Assembly (NCBI GenBank): GCA_016926755.1
Contig: JAFGNZ010000048.1
Coordinates: 1-64,000, forward strand
Length of the DNA: 64,000 nt
Source of the DNA: Myxococcaceae bacterium
GTDB lineage: Bacteria; Myxococcota; Myxococcia; Myxococcales; Myxococcaceae
Direction of reading: 5' to 3'
Part shown: piece by piece, positions 17,304 through 25,229 of the stretch
Layout: the number at the start of each line of letters is the position of its first letter
How positions within the stretch are numbered: position 1 is the first letter of the stretch
Position numbers and translations under genes: made by a program
The notes under the pieces: generated by a model
Databases searched by the model: none
What the model was told of the DNA's origin: nothing
Seen by the model: only the letters and a program-made list of their open reading frames with translations

Positions 17304-18004
17304 TGGAAGAGCTTCTCTCCTTGTTGCGCGCGGCGTGGGCGGACTTCCTCCGGCTGCTGGCGCACTTCCTCCCCCGGCTGCTGGCGATGCTGATCATCCT
17401 CCTGGTGGGGTGGGCCGTCGCCGCGGTGGTGCGCGCGGTGGTGCGGCGCGTGCTCGGGTGGGTGCGCTTCAACGCGCTGCTGGAGCGCGCTGGGACGGGG
17501 GCGCTCCTGACGCGCGCGGGGGCACCCACGGCGGACCAGCTCGTGGGCTCGCTGGTCTTCTGGGTGATCTGGCTCGGCTTCCTGCTGTCGGGCTTGCATG
17601 CGCTGGGGATCGCCGGCGCGGAGGCCCTGGCCACGGACTTCCTGCGCTTCGTCCCCAAGCTGTTGGTGGCGCTGCTGGTGCTGGTGGCGGGCTTCGCCCT
17701 GGCCAACTTCCTGTGGCGCGTGGTGCTGCTGGCCGCCGTCAACGCGCACATCCCCCAGGCGCGCTTGCTGGGGGCGCTGGTGCGAGTGCTCGTCATCGTG
17801 GCGGCCGGGGCCATGGCGCTCGAGCAGGTGGGGATGGCGGAGACGGTGGTGCAGACCGCCTTCGCCATCTTCCTCGGCTCGGTGATGCTCGCGGCGGCCA
17901 TCGCCTTTGGGCTGGGCGGGCGCCACGCGGCGCGGCGCTTCCTGGAGGAGAAGCTGCTGGCGCCCCCGCGCGAGCGGGACACCGATGGCCCCTCCCACCT
18001 GTGA
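17300..18004 (+). CDS. Small membrane protein with conserved TM-helix repeats (mechanosensitive channel-like)
   Basis: A 234-residue protein with about five membrane segments, for example LAMLIILLVGWAVAAVV, LVFWVIWLGFLLSGL, LLVALLVLVAGFALANFL and LVRVLVIVAAGAMALEQ. The pattern of an amphipathic GW/GR-rich helix followed by paired TM segments, and the end motif AIAFGLGGRHAARRFL, matches the TM_helix family related to small MscS-type channels. It lacks the large cytoplasmic beta domain of MscS. The ATG at 17300 overlaps the glycosyltransferase stop, giving tight translational coupling. With treS upstream, a role in osmotic balance is likely but inferred. Confidence 0.82.
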   Translation: MMEELLSLLRAAWADFLRLLAHFLPRLLAMLIILLVGWAVAAVVRAVVRRVLGWVRFNALLERAGTGALLTRAGAPTADQLVGSLVFWVIWLGFLLSGLHALGIAGAEALATDFLRFVPKLLVALLVLVAGFALANFLWRVVLLAAVNAHIPQARLLGALVRVLVIVAAGAMALEQVGMAETVVQTAFAIFLGSVMLAAAIAFGLGGRHAARRFLEEKLLAPPRERDTDGPSHL

Positions 18005-18008
18005 GGCG

Positions 18009-18060
18009 GCGAGGCCGCGCCTACCCGCGCGCCGTGCGCAGCGCTCGCGCGGCCCCTCGC
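18009..18060. terminator. Strong hairpin between convergent genes
   Basis: GCGAGGCCGCGC at 18009-18020 pairs with GCGCGGCCCCTCGC at 18047-18060, a 12-base-pair stem with a 2-base bulge and a 26-base loop. It sits between the channel-like gene and the convergent sigma factor gene. There is no T-run, so intrinsic termination is not certain. Confidence 0.45.
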
Positions 18061-18085
18061 ATCATCTCCCCGAGCCCCCGCCCTC

Positions 18086-18718
18086 TCACGCCGGTTCGCT
18101 CGGCTGCTCTTCCTGCTCGATCAGCCCCTGCTCGATGGCCATCTCCCGCAGGTGGGCCTTGATGCGCTGGAACTGCTGGCGCAGCGCCGTGGCCTTGCGC
18201 GTGAGCGTCGCGCTCGTCACCGGCTCATCCGAGTCCCACATCACCCGCGCCACCTCCGTCCACGCCAGCCGCTGATCCACGCGCAGGATCAGCAACATCC
18301 GCTCGTCGGGCTCGAGGCTCTCACGCAGCGCCCGGAAGCGCTCCTTCACCGAGGTCCGCTGCCACGGGCGCGTGTCGGAGCGCTGGCGCAGCGACGCCTC
18401 GGGGATCCCCGAGGCGCTCACAGGCGTCTCCCGCGCCGCTGGCGAGTGCACCAGCTGGTAGCAGGCGTTGCGCGCCAGGCGATAGGCCCACGTCCGGAAG
18501 GAGCTCTCCCACCGGAACGAGGGCAGCCCCTTCAGCAGGCTCTCACAGAAGACGCTGAACGCATCCTTGGCCAGCTCCGGGTTGTGGAGCACGGAGGCCA
18601 TCAGCCGCATGATCTCCATGCCGTAGCCCTGCAGCGCGCGCTCCACCGCGCCCCCCGTGTCTCCGCGCTGCGCCAACTCTCGGATCTCCTGCTCCAGCTT
18701 CTCGCGATCATTCGCCAT
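18086..18718 (-). CDS. RNA polymerase sigma factor, ECF family
   Basis: A 210-residue sigma-70 family protein with only regions 2 and 4. Region 2 runs over about residues 30-95, with FSVFCESLLKGLPSFRWESSFRTWAYRLARNAC, in which the -10 recognition helix FRTWAYRLARNA is clear. Region 4 (about 130-200) has LEPDERMLLILRVDQRLAWTEVARVM, followed by the recognition helix region SATLTRKATALRQQF. A longer frame to 18739 adds 7 residues; the ATG at 18718 follows GGGGGA. It lies 67 bases downstream of the giant kinase gene on the same strand. Pairing of ECF sigma factors with Ser/Thr kinases is known in several bacteria, so phosphorylation may control it. No anti-sigma factor is nearby. Confidence 0.9.
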   Translation of the reverse strand: MANDREKLEQEIRELAQRGDTGGAVERALQGYGMEIMRLMASVLHNPELAKDAFSVFCESLLKGLPSFRWESSFRTWAYRLARNACYQLVHSPAARETPVSASGIPEASLRQRSDTRPWQRTSVKERFRALRESLEPDERMLLILRVDQRLAWTEVARVMWDSDEPVTSATLTRKATALRQQFQRIKAHLREMAIEQGLIEQEEQPSEPA

Positions 18719-18785
18719 CGTCGTCCCCCGTGTGTCCATGGCTCGTCTCTCCGTGGCTGGAGTCCCGAGCTCCCTGCTGTGATGC

Positions 18786-21700
18786 CTAATGGGGCTCCAG
18801 GAGCGGCTGGTTCCCCCTCAAGCCCCTGAGCTGGCGCTCCAACGCCTGCTCCACCTTCCGGGCGAAGCCGTGCGCGCCCTGCTGGCGGGCCACCTCGATG
18901 CCATGCATGAAGGACACCGTGGCGGCCGCCTCGTGGCCGAGCGCCCGGAGCAGCTCGCCCTCGATCCGGTGGAGCTCCACCTCGTAGGAGCGCTCTCCCA
19001 GGGTGTCCGCCCAGCCCAGGGCATGCGTCACCGCGGCCATCCCCTGCGTGTGCTGCCCCAGCTTCAGGTGGAAGTCCGCGATCATTCCGAGGAACAGCGG
19101 CATGCCGGCGCGGATCCCCGCGTTGCGCCACCTCACGAGGTTGGCCCGCAGGAGGCTCAGGGCCTCCCGGGGAGAGCCCTGCTCGGCCAGCGCCCAGCTC
19201 TTGATGAAGACGGACCAGCCCAGCCACAGCCGGAACCGGTGCTCCGTGGAGAGCGCGATGCACCGCTCGGCGCGCTCCAGGGCGCACGTCGCCTCCCCGC
19301 GCAGCTGGCACGCCAGCGCGGTGTAGTTGAACGCCATGGCCAGGGTGTGGGGGTGTCCGATCTTCTCCGCCAGCGCCACCGCCTCCTCACCATAGGCCCG
19401 GGCCCGCTCGTCACGGCCGATGGCCGACTCGACGACGGAGCCGTAGGCCAGCGCGATCACCCGCGGGTTCACCCACTCCTGCACGGCGAGCGCCCGGTGC
19501 CGCTCGAGATCGCACTCCGAGAACTCCAGCGCGCGCTCCAGGTGCTGGAGGGCCACGGGCATCTGGCCCCAGGTGAAGGCGTTGACGGCCAGCATCCGGT
19601 GGCCCATCGAGCGCAGCTCGGCGCTCTGCTGGCGCTCCCCCACGCTCACCAGCAGCTCGGCCAGCTCCTGGGCCACGTTGAACTTCGCGCGCATGAAGTA
19701 GTACGCGAACGAGCCCCAGGTGGAGGCGCGCAGCTGCGGCAGCCTGTCCCCCACCTGGTGGAACAGCTCCAGGGCCCTGCCGTAGGTCTGCTCCACCTCG
19801 CGGGCCCGCACGCTGCGCGTCTGCATGAGGGGAAGGCCCAGGGCCACCATGAGCTGCAGCTCCTGCTCGGGGCTGCGCGCGGACTCCGGGAGGCTGCGCA
19901 ACAGCCGGAGCGCCTGGTTCAGGTGGCTGATGGCCTCCACGTTGGCCGAGCGCAGGCTGGCGCGCTCTCCGGCCCTCGCCCAGTAGCGGATGGCTGGCTC
20001 CAGCTCGCCTGCCTCCGTGTAGTGGTGGGCCAGCATCTCCGGCTGGGTCGCCACCAGCTCGGGGAACTGGGCGGCCAGCACCTGGGCGATGCGCCGGTGG
20101 TACTCCCGCCGCGTGCGCCGCAGCAGGGACTGGTAGGCCGCGTCCTGGATGAGCGCGTGGCGGAACTCGTACCGAGGCTCGGTGGCGCCCTCCGCCTGCT
20201 GGAGCAGGCCCGCCTGCAGCAGCCCGGAGAGATCCTGTGAGAGCGCCAGCTCGTTCCGGCCGGAGAGCGTGGCGAGCAGCACGTGGCTGAAGCCGCGCCC
20301 CACCACGGCGCACAGCTGGGCCAGCGCCTTCTGCCGCCGGGGGAGCATGTCCAGTCGAGCCAGCAGCAGCCCGCTCAAGGTGACGGGGATGGAGGAGTGC
20401 TCCTCGGAGGCCGCGCCCGTGGAGGGCCGCTCCACCACCATGCGCGTCATCTCCTCGACGAAGAGCGGGACGCCGTCCGTCTTCGCTACGAGCTGCTCGA
20501 TGGTCTCCTCCGGCAGCGCTCGCCCGCTGGCGGACTGCCTGACCAGCTCCGCGGTGAGCGGCGGCGGCAGGCGCTCGAGCGTGAGCAGGTGGAGCCGCTC
20601 GGCCTGACGCCAGGAGGGCTGGAAGTCCGGACGCGCCGTGAGGAGGACGTAGAGCCTCGCCCCCTCGAGGCGCTCCAGCAGGAAGCCGAGCAGCTCCAGC
20701 GTGGAGGGATCGGCCCAGTGCAGATCCTCCACGACGGCGAACACCGGGCGCTCCTGGCTCATCCGCAGCAGCACCGTCGTCAGCGCCTCGATCATCTTCT
20801 CCTTCAGCCGCTCCGGGGCGAGCCGCAGATGGGGAGACTCCTCGGCCACGGGCAGCGAGAGGAAGGTGGCCAGGAGGCGCTGGTGCTCCGGCGGCAGCCC
20901 CGCGGCCCGCATGCGCCCCTCCAGCTTGCGCAGGTTCACCTGGGGGCTCCCCTCGGGATCGAGCCGCAGCAGGTGCTGGATCAGCTCGATCACGGGGTAG
21001 AAGGCGCTGGTGCTGAACTGGGCCCAGCACTGGCACCTCAAGCGGATGGCCCCCTCCGCGGACACCCGATCTCGCAGCTCCAAGAGGAGGCGCGACTTGC
21101 CAATACCCGCCTCGCCCCGGACGAGGACGAAGGCGCCCGTGCCCTCCCGCGCCTGCTCCCACCAGCTCAGCAGCTGGCGCAGCTCGTGCTCCCGGCCCAC
21201 CAGCGGCGTGAGCGGCCCGGCGGCATGGGCCCGCTCGAAGCGAGTCGCCGTGCGCTGCTCGCGCAGCAGTCGGTAGAGCTCCAGCTTCGCCACGCCCGCC
21301 AGCCCCTGGAAGAAGCGCGGGCCGAGCGGCTCGGTCCGGAAGGCTCCCCGCACGAGCCTCCACGTGGTGTGGCTCAGGCACGCCGTGTCCGGCGCCGCCT
21401 CCTTCGCCAGCCAGAGCGCGATCTTCGGCGCCTCGCCCTGCAGGGCCGACGTCCTCCCCCTCAGCCCGAGCGGGAGGTTGTCCATCACCACGGTGTCCGT
21501 ATGGAGGCCCACCTTCACGGTGAGCTTGCGGCGCGGCAGGTATGGCAGCTTCTGCTGGATCGCCGTGCCCAGGTGCGTCACCAGGTAGAGCCCCGCCCGG
21601 GCCGCCTTCTCCGAGTCCTCCTCCAATGCCTGGGGATAGCCGAAGCAGGCGAGCACCTCGTCCCCCACGCACGTGGCGATGAAGCCCCCGTGCTGCTGGA

Positions 21701-22850
21701 TGATCTCCGAGCAGGACTGGTGGAAGGCCCCCTCCAGCTCGCTGAAGTCCTCCATGTCCAGGTGCTCCGCGAGCCCCGCCAGATCGGCCAGCCAGCACGC
21801 CACCAGCGTCACCTGCCGGCGCTGGGGCGCCAAGCCCCGAGGCTCATCACGCCAGGGCGTGAGGCGCTCTTCGATGCGGCGCAGGCGATCGCGGAGCTCC
21901 ACCGCGCTGGAGAGGCGCTTGGCGGGATCCTTGGCCAGCAGCTCCGCCGCGAGCTTCTCCAGCTCCTCGGGCAGCTCCGGGCGCCGCTCACGCACCGAGG
22001 GCACCGGCGCCGGGGAGAGCACCCGCTCGCGCAGCTCCGAGAGGCGCAGCTCCGTATAGGGAGGCTCTCCCGTGAGCAGCTCGAAGAGCAGGATCCCCGC
22101 AGACCAGAGGTCCGTGCGCTCGTCCTGCGCCTCGCCCCTCCACTGCTCTGGCGCCATGTAGGCGGGCGTCCCCGCCGCTGGCAGGTTGGGGGCCGCCGGG
22201 AAGATGGCCGCGGCGAGGTAGGCCAGTCCGAAGTCGAGGATCTTCACCTGGCCTTTGCGGGAGATGAAGACGTTGCCCGGCTTGAGATCCCGGTGGATGA
22301 CGTGCTGCTCGTGGGCATGCACCAGCCCCGCGGCGACGGCGCTCATGATCTCCAGGGCGCGGGGCAGCGAGGGCCATTCCCGTTGCAGGAGCAAGGCCAG
22401 GCTCTCCCCTTCCAGGCACTCCATCACCAGGAAGGGGACCTTCGGTTCCCACGGCGCACCGCTCCACTCGGCCACGTCGAAGATGCGCACGATGTTGTCG
22501 TGATCCAGCTGGGCAATGGCCCTCGCCTCCTGCCGAAGCAGGGCGCTCATCGGCACCTCGACGAGCCCCTCTCGAGGGAGCAGGAACTTGAGGGCCACCA
22601 CGCGCTGGAGCTCCTTGTCCCGGGCCCGGAAGACCAGCCCCATGGAACCGCCGCCCAGCCGCTCCAGGATCTCGAAGCGCTGCCCGTCCGCGCCGCCCAT
22701 CCGCTCTCCCGGCGCGGGCGCGCGCAGCGGGACGGACACCTGGGCCACCTGACGCAAGAGCGAGTCCTCGAGGTCCGCGTCATCGGCCTCGTCCCACGGA
22801 GCCTCAGGCTCGCGTGTCTGCTCGTCTGGGTGCCCGTCGCCTTGACGCAT
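18786..22850 (-). CDS. Giant Ser/Thr protein kinase with nucleotide cyclase-like, AAA ATPase and TPR regions
   Basis: A 1354-residue multidomain signalling protein. The kinase domain covers about residues 55-325: glycine loop GGGSMGLVF, lysine in VVALKFLL, catalytic loop VIHRDLKPGNVF, DFGLAYL and the APE motif in YMAPEQW; all catalytic residues are present. Residues about 345-520 resemble a class III nucleotide cyclase domain (VGDEVLACFGY, VKVGLHTDTVV), but the usual metal Asp motif near LADLAGL looks altered. An AAA ATPase of the STAND/AAA_16 type follows, with P-loop RGEAGIGKSRLL near residue 585 and VVEDLHWADPSTLEL. The last 450 residues are TPR-like helices. This layout is common in myxobacteria. 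An ECF sigma factor gene follows in the same direction. Confidence 0.93.
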   Translation of the reverse strand: MRQGDGHPDEQTREPEAPWDEADDADLEDSLLRQVAQVSVPLRAPAPGERMGGADGQRFEILERLGGGSMGLVFRARDKELQRVVALKFLLPREGLVEVPMSALLRQEARAIAQLDHDNIVRIFDVAEWSGAPWEPKVPFLVMECLEGESLALLLQREWPSLPRALEIMSAVAAGLVHAHEQHVIHRDLKPGNVFISRKGQVKILDFGLAYLAAAIFPAAPNLPAAGTPAYMAPEQWRGEAQDERTDLWSAGILLFELLTGEPPYTELRLSELRERVLSPAPVPSVRERRPELPEELEKLAAELLAKDPAKRLSSAVELRDRLRRIEERLTPWRDEPRGLAPQRRQVTLVACWLADLAGLAEHLDMEDFSELEGAFHQSCSEIIQQHGGFIATCVGDEVLACFGYPQALEEDSEKAARAGLYLVTHLGTAIQQKLPYLPRRKLTVKVGLHTDTVVMDNLPLGLRGRTSALQGEAPKIALWLAKEAAPDTACLSHTTWRLVRGAFRTEPLGPRFFQGLAGVAKLELYRLLREQRTATRFERAHAAGPLTPLVGREHELRQLLSWWEQAREGTGAFVLVRGEAGIGKSRLLLELRDRVSAEGAIRLRCQCWAQFSTSAFYPVIELIQHLLRLDPEGSPQVNLRKLEGRMRAAGLPPEHQRLLATFLSLPVAEESPHLRLAPERLKEKMIEALTTVLLRMSQERPVFAVVEDLHWADPSTLELLGFLLERLEGARLYVLLTARPDFQPSWRQAERLHLLTLERLPPPLTAELVRQSASGRALPEETIEQLVAKTDGVPLFVEEMTRMVVERPSTGAASEEHSSIPVTLSGLLLARLDMLPRRQKALAQLCAVVGRGFSHVLLATLSGRNELALSQDLSGLLQAGLLQQAEGATEPRYEFRHALIQDAAYQSLLRRTRREYHRRIAQVLAAQFPELVATQPEMLAHHYTEAGELEPAIRYWARAGERASLRSANVEAISHLNQALRLLRSLPESARSPEQELQLMVALGLPLMQTRSVRAREVEQTYGRALELFHQVGDRLPQLRASTWGSFAYYFMRAKFNVAQELAELLVSVGERQQSAELRSMGHRMLAVNAFTWGQMPVALQHLERALEFSECDLERHRALAVQEWVNPRVIALAYGSVVESAIGRDERARAYGEEAVALAEKIGHPHTLAMAFNYTALACQLRGEATCALERAERCIALSTEHRFRLWLGWSVFIKSWALAEQGSPREALSLLRANLVRWRNAGIRAGMPLFLGMIADFHLKLGQHTQGMAAVTHALGWADTLGERSYEVELHRIEGELLRALGHEAAATVSFMHGIEVARQQGAHGFARKVEQALERQLRGLRGNQPLLEPH

Positions 22851-22974
22851 CTCCCCGCCCTCCGGCGCCCCTCATGGGAGCACCCTCGGCGCAGCGCCTC
22901 GACACACGTTAGGAACCCCGCAGGCGGCGGGCAACGAGCCTCGGCCCGCAGGGCAGGCCAGCGCGGACGCGCGA

Positions 22975-22990
22975 GCAGGCAGGTGCCTGC
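22975..22990. promoter_or_regulatory. Inverted repeat upstream of response regulator
   Basis: GCAGGCA-GG-TGCCTGC is a 7+2+7 perfect inverted repeat in the 291-base gap between the divergent kinase (22850) and response regulator (23142) genes. It is a candidate operator for either. The rest of the gap holds no gene that I can support; a plausible ribosome site (AAGGCAGG) precedes the ATG at 23142. Confidence 0.35.
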
Positions 22991-23141
22991 CCCTCCCAGC
23001 GCCAGCCATCGGCACAGGCGAGCCACGCTGAATGAGCGCGCGCATCCTGTCCCCCAAGTGGCCCGTACCCCATCACACAAGGAGTGCGACAACTCGATCC
23101 GGACAGAGAGACCTTAGAGAGAACAAAAGGCAGGCGACACC

Positions 23142-23627
23142 ATGAGCACAATCCTCCTCGTAGACGATGAACAGGAAATGCTCGACCTCTTCACCGAGGT
23201 GCTCGAGTTGATGGACCACCGCGTCCTCGGAGCCCGCGACGGGCGCGAGGCGCTGGCCCTCGCCCGAGAGGCGTCGCCGGATCTCGTGGTGACGGACTGG
23301 AACATGCCGCGCATGACTGGGCTGGAGCTGTGCCACGAGCTGCACGAGGACGAGCAGCTGCGCGACATCCCCATCATCCTGCACAGCGCCGCGGGCAACC
23401 CGCACGCCCCGGGCGTCCAGTTCGTCCCCAAGAGCTGTGCGCTCGAGGAGTTCGAGGAGCTCGTGCGCAAGCTGCTCGCCAGCACCCACTCGCGGCGGAA
23501 GGTGGCATGTCTCGAGTCCCAGGGCTCACGGGCTCCACCCACCGCCCACCACGCGCCCGCGCGCTCGTCGAGCCCGGGCCTCAGGTTCGACCTGGACTGC
23601 GAGGCTGCATGTTCAACGGCACACTGA
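23142..23627 (+). CDS. Response regulator receiver protein
   Basis: Residues 1-118 form a CheY-like receiver: acidic pair LLVDDEQEM, phosphoacceptor Asp in VVTDWNMPRMTG, the Thr/Ser position in ILHSAAG, and the conserved Lys in VPKSCALEE. After residue 120 there is a Pro/Arg-rich 43-residue tail without a recognisable output domain (ending in CSTAH), so it is a stand-alone receiver. Its end overlaps the next start by 19 bases if that gene starts at 23609, or by 121 bases if it starts at 23507. It leads a same-strand run to 30920, so it may control peroxidase or exporter production or activity. No partner histidine kinase lies in the window. Confidence 0.9.
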   Translation: MSTILLVDDEQEMLDLFTEVLELMDHRVLGARDGREALALAREASPDLVVTDWNMPRMTGLELCHELHEDEQLRDIPIILHSAAGNPHAPGVQFVPKSCALEEFEELVRKLLASTHSRRKVACLESQGSRAPPTAHHAPARSSSPGLRFDLDCEAACSTAH

Positions 23628-25207
23628 CCCTCATCACGAAGATCCGGCCGGGAGCGGAGGAGTCGCTCGTGGCCACCCTGAAGGCGGTGGATCACCGCAT
23701 CCAGGCCGGAGCGCCCCAGCCCTTCGAGGAGTTGGAGGAGCTCCACTTCGCGCACTGGGCCATCATGAGGCCGCCCGCTGGGAGCCAGCTACCGTCGGGG
23801 GCCCCTGGGAGCAGCCACCTGATCTTCGGAGTTGACCTCTGCCTGCCGGGGCTCCCCTCCCGCAGGGCGAGGCTCCGGATCTCCGTCGAGCACCTCGTGG
23901 ACGGACTGCTCCGCCACGGGCTCCAGCCCGGCGTCGAGCTCCTCGACGCGATCTACCGCCACTGCGAGGACTATCCCGAGCGCGGGCTGGAGGCTCCCTC
24001 GGAAGTCAAAGCGTACCTGCTGCGAAACGCCGTGAAGTACACGGCGCGGCACGTCGACTTCGCCTACCGCGTCACCACGGTCCAGGGCATCCAGGGCCTC
24101 ATGAGCCTGCGGGCCGAGGTGGAGGAGTACCTGAACGATCGCCAGCTGCGCCCGCTGCTGGAGCAGCTCACGCTGGACGAGCTGCACCAGGCGCTCCGGG
24201 AGCGACTCGGCGCACGGCTCGCGCACCTGTCCGGGCCGGAGTGGGATCGGCGCCTGGCCTCCGCCCTGCTCGAGGCGGCTCGCGCGACGGTCGGCTACGC
24301 GCTGCCTGGCCTGTTCGTCCGGCTCGCCACTCGCCTAGCGGAGCGCTTCCGCAAGGAGCAGCGCACCCTGGGGAGCGCGACGATCCCGGATCCGCTGCGC
24401 GAGGAGATCGACGCGCGGCAGCACCCGGTGCAGAACTCCATGATCCTCGTCTCGACGCTCCCGGAGGGCCGGGGCGCCCGGTTCAAGCAGTGGCTCGCCC
24501 TGAGGCTCGTCAACTGGCGGGTGCAGCGCAACGTCGTGGGCCTCAACGACATCCGGGCCATCCACTTCGCGCGCTGGGTCAGCTTCGATCGCGGCTCCGA
24601 GAAGCGGCTGATCTTCATGGTCACCTACGATGAGAGCTGGGATGCGTACATCGACTCGTTCATCGACAACGAGCAGGTGAGCCGGTTCCTCAAGGCCATC
24701 TGGCACGTGACCAAGGGGTTCCCCCAGGGCAAGCCCTTCGTGGAGCCCTTCAAGGCGTGGATCCGGAGCGTGCAGTGCCCCACGCTGGCCTGGTACAGCG
24801 CCTACCGTCATGGCAGGGCCGCGCGACAGGAGGGGGTGGACTCAAGCGACATCTCGGTCACCGATCTGCATGAGGCCCTCCAGCTGCGGAGAGTGCTCGC
24901 CCGCGAGAGCCTGCACGGCCCGGGCGGCCTGCAGGCGCGGAGGGCCCTGAGGAGCTTCCTGGAGCTGGGGAGGTTCCCGTTCCAGAAGAAGGTGATGGGC
25001 TTGGGCGTGGCGCTCTTCCACGTCCTGGCGGATCGGACGTCCCGCATCCGCCTCTGGCTCGAAGAGCTGCGGAGGACACTGCATGCCGCTCTGGGAGAGG
25101 AAGGGAAGTCGAGGAGGCTCACGGTTACGCGCGCGCCGGACATTGCCGTCGCTGCGCACCTGGAGGCGCGGGCGCGGGAGACTGGGGGTACCCTCCAGCA
25201 CCCCTGA
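23609..25207 (+). CDS. Unknown protein with two related halves, adjacent to DyP peroxidase
   Basis: A 532-residue protein of no family I can name. It has two related segments: GTLTLITKIRPGAEESL with LEELHFAHWAIM and LIFGVDLCL near the N-terminus, and NSMILVSTLPEGRGARF with IRAIHFARWVSF and LIFMVTYDESWDAYI near residue 290. The order (strand, helix, HFxxW strand, strand with Asp) resembles dimeric alpha/beta-barrel folds, the same fold class as DyP peroxidases. Between them lies a long helical part. The C-terminal 130 residues are basic and helical. ATG at 23609 begins right at the first repeat; an alternative ATG at 23507 has a better ribosome site (GGAAGG). It may act with the peroxidase encoded next. 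Confidence 0.72.
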   Translation: MFNGTLTLITKIRPGAEESLVATLKAVDHRIQAGAPQPFEELEELHFAHWAIMRPPAGSQLPSGAPGSSHLIFGVDLCLPGLPSRRARLRISVEHLVDGLLRHGLQPGVELLDAIYRHCEDYPERGLEAPSEVKAYLLRNAVKYTARHVDFAYRVTTVQGIQGLMSLRAEVEEYLNDRQLRPLLEQLTLDELHQALRERLGARLAHLSGPEWDRRLASALLEAARATVGYALPGLFVRLATRLAERFRKEQRTLGSATIPDPLREEIDARQHPVQNSMILVSTLPEGRGARFKQWLALRLVNWRVQRNVVGLNDIRAIHFARWVSFDRGSEKRLIFMVTYDESWDAYIDSFIDNEQVSRFLKAIWHVTKGFPQGKPFVEPFKAWIRSVQCPTLAWYSAYRHGRAARQEGVDSSDISVTDLHEALQLRRVLARESLHGPGGLQARRALRSFLELGRFPFQKKVMGLGVALFHVLADRTSRIRLWLEELRRTLHAALGEEGKSRRLTVTRAPDIAVAAHLEARARETGGTLQHP

Positions 25208-25229
25208 GGCCGAGCAGGCGCGGGCCGAC

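Noticed and set aside
23507-23608. N-terminal extension of the two-half unknown protein from ATG 23507
   Set aside because: It has a good ribosome site, but the extra 34 residues are Pro/Arg-rich without similarity to the repeat, and overlap with the response regulator would be 121 bases; kept only as an alternative.
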